6,820 bases of DNA from an uncultured Acidobacteriaceae bacterium (GTDB lineage Bacteria; Acidobacteriota; Terriglobia; Terriglobales; Acidobacteriaceae). The translations under genes and the position numbers were made by a program. This document shows positions 5,943-6,820 of this stretch, piece by piece. Location: positions 1 to 6,820 of the forward strand of contig CAIMNN010000591.1 in NCBI GenBank assembly GCA_903842845.1. The letters are read 5' to 3'. The notes below the pieces were generated by a model. It saw only the letters and a list, made by a program, of their open reading frames with translations, made no database searches and was not told the origin of the DNA. Position 1 is the first letter of the stretch. Each line of letters starts with the position of its first letter.

Positions 5943-6230
5943 TTACTTCAAGCCTTTTACGAATGCTGCGATTGCTGTCGCTTGGTCCGCTGTGACTCCG
6001 GCAACGGGCTTGATGTGCGGAGCCTTGGTCAAGCCACCGACGGTGATGACCTTGGCGACGTCTTTGGTTGTTCCGACGAGCTTGGGGCCCATTTTGCCCT
6101 GGCCTGCGTCGCCGTGGCACATCTTGCACTTTGCGCCGTAGAGCGCCGCGCCGTCTTCTGCCATTGCCATTGCTGGTGTGAAGGCAACCGCGGCTGCCAG
6201 TACGAGTGCTGATGCTGTGATGAGTTTCAT
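5943..6230 (-). CDS. Small periplasmic cytochrome c with possible His/His haem ligation
   Basis: A 95-aa exported monohaem cytochrome. The signal peptide runs to about residue 24 (AMAMA before EDGA), leaving a mature protein of about 71 residues. CKMCH is at 35-39, followed by GDAGQGKMGPKLVG (40-53), the normal class I continuation. The C-terminal helix is ATAIAAFVKGL (84-94). The distal Met expected before that helix is absent: after Met47, which sits in the GPKL loop, there is no methionine, and His72 in KAPHIKP occupies about the expected place. The start at 6230 is chosen over the longer frame (to 6263) because of the clear signal peptide and AAGGAGA 8 bases upstream. It lies 4 bases after the cytochrome b gene and is surely co-transcribed with it. 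Confidence 0.92.
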   Translation of the reverse strand: MKLITASALVLAAAVAFTPAMAMAEDGAALYGAKCKMCHGDAGQGKMGPKLVGTTKDVAKVITVGGLTKAPHIKPVAGVTADQATAIAAFVKGLK

Positions 6231-6234
6231 TCCC

Positions 6235-6820
6235 TTAGTCTCCTTTGGTTTTTGGTGTGTCACTGGTCGTTACTACATCCTTGTCGAGGGGGTGTTCTTC
6301 CTCGTAATGTTCTTCGCTCATCTTGCCGTCATACCAGGCCCAGTTCATCGGATAAACATCCGGGTCGAAGATGACCTGATACAGATGCCAGACGATGATG
6401 GCCAGCGTGGCAAGAATGGCCTCGTAGAAATGGATCGAAGTGGCGACATCAACCCACCAGCGTGCCAGAAGGTTGCCCACCCACACGTTGGCCCAGATCA
6501 TGATGCCGGTCACGGCCATCAAGCCCGTGCCCCACACCAGCGCCCAGTACTCGGCCTTTTCGGCATAGTTGAAGCGCCCGTACTGCGGCTTCACTTTGCT
6601 CAAGCCCAGGTGATAGCGCATCGTTGTCCAGATGTCGAACGCATCCTTCGTCGCCGGAGCGATTGCCCACAGCATCTTTCTGCCTTCACGCAACATGGCC
6701 AGGTAGAAGACGTGATAAACCCCGCCGCCTATCAGCACCACGCCGGCAATGCGGTGGATGATGCTGCGCGTCTTTTCGCCCATATGCAGGATTTCTGCGA
6801 ACCACGAGGTCGGATACTTA
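6235..6820 (-). CDS. Dihaem cytochrome b, formate-dehydrogenase-gamma/b561-like (partial, N-terminus outside window)
   Basis: C-terminal part of a membrane-bound cytochrome b that would exchange electrons between quinones and a periplasmic or membrane partner. The frame continues from the ATG at 6783 through the right edge, adding KYPTSWFAEILH; that segment and the lack of a ribosome site show 6783 is internal. Numbering from that Met, hydrophobic segments lie at about 11-30, 80-100 and 118-140. Candidate haem ligands are His10 (IIHRIAG), His24 (GVYHVFY), His118 (SIHFYEA) and His133 (VWHLYQV), a pattern seen in FdnI/HyaC-type subunits. The stretch YGRFNYAEKAEYWALVWGT (68-86) is very typical of this group. 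The tail after 150 is hydrophilic and acidic. In related gene clusters the missing N-terminus is sometimes fused or adjacent to multihaem c domains; that cannot be seen here. Confidence 0.88.
   Translation of the reverse strand, partial: KYPTSWFAEILHMGEKTRSIIHRIAGVVLIGGGVYHVFYLAMLREGRKMLWAIAPATKDAFDIWTTMRYHLGLSKVKPQYGRFNYAEKAEYWALVWGTGLMAVTGIMIWANVWVGNLLARWWVDVATSIHFYEAILATLAIIVWHLYQVIFDPDVYPMNWAWYDGKMSEEHYEEEHPLDKDVVTTSDTPKTKGD
6239..6245 (-). promoter_or_regulatory. Ribosome binding site of the small cytochrome c, just upstream of the cytochrome b stop
   Basis: AAGGAGA on the minus strand lies 8 bases before the ATG at 6230 and within the last codons of the cytochrome b gene (stop 6237-6235). 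It sets the start at 6230 and suggests translational coupling of the two genes. Confidence 0.8.

Noticed and set aside
5928..5961. Bidirectional terminator between the convergent SDR and cytochrome c genes
   Set aside because: Only an AGGC/GCCT stem of four pairs with a short T run can be drawn, and it lies inside the end of the cytochrome c gene; too weak to claim.

Overview
The window looks like ordinary chromosomal DNA from a GC-rich, respiring Gram-negative bacterium. The mix of genes suggests Acidobacteriota: a signal-peptide DUF4097 protein with TGSG repeats, small periplasmic c-type cytochromes, a formate-dehydrogenase-gamma-like cytochrome b and a TIGR01777-type SDR. That placement is an inference from family content and style; no marker gene is present. 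Genes are tightly packed, and no tRNA, rRNA, CRISPR array, insertion sequence or phage gene is visible.

Layout. At the left edge, a plus-strand reading frame (1-114) probably ends a gene that starts outside the window. It converges on a minus-strand DppB/OppB-type ABC permease (121-1071) that has no visible partner subunits. Next on the minus strand is a monohaem cytochrome c (1227-1628) that looks like its own transcription unit, with a -10 box, an AGGAGG ribosome binding site and a good intrinsic terminator. Then comes a CNNM/CBS/CorC-domain membrane protein (1789-3174). A 168-base divergent region separates it from a plus-strand run: the DUF4097 beta-repeat protein (3343-4176), a phosphoglycolate-phosphatase-like HAD hydrolase (4219-4959) and a TIGR01777-type SDR (4956-5930). 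The last two share an ATGA start/stop overlap. The plus-strand run converges, with 12 bases between stop codons, on a minus-strand respiratory pair: the C-terminal part of a dihaem cytochrome b (6235-6820, running off the right edge) followed after 4 bases by a small cytochrome c (5943-6230).

How the genes relate. The cytochrome b/cytochrome c pair is the clearest functional unit. It probably passes electrons between the quinone pool and periplasmic haem proteins. The HAD/SDR pair is translationally coupled. The other genes look like separate units.

I do not see a convincing new system. The points most worth a second look are: (1) a perfect 14-bp hairpin whose 3' arm contains the HAD start codon and whose loop carries a TATAAA box, which suggests leaderless or structure-controlled expression; (2) an ECF-sigma-like promoter (GGAACC-N16-CGTATA) before the DUF4097 gene; and (3) a small cytochrome c with no Met in the C-terminal half but a His where the axial Met would be expected.
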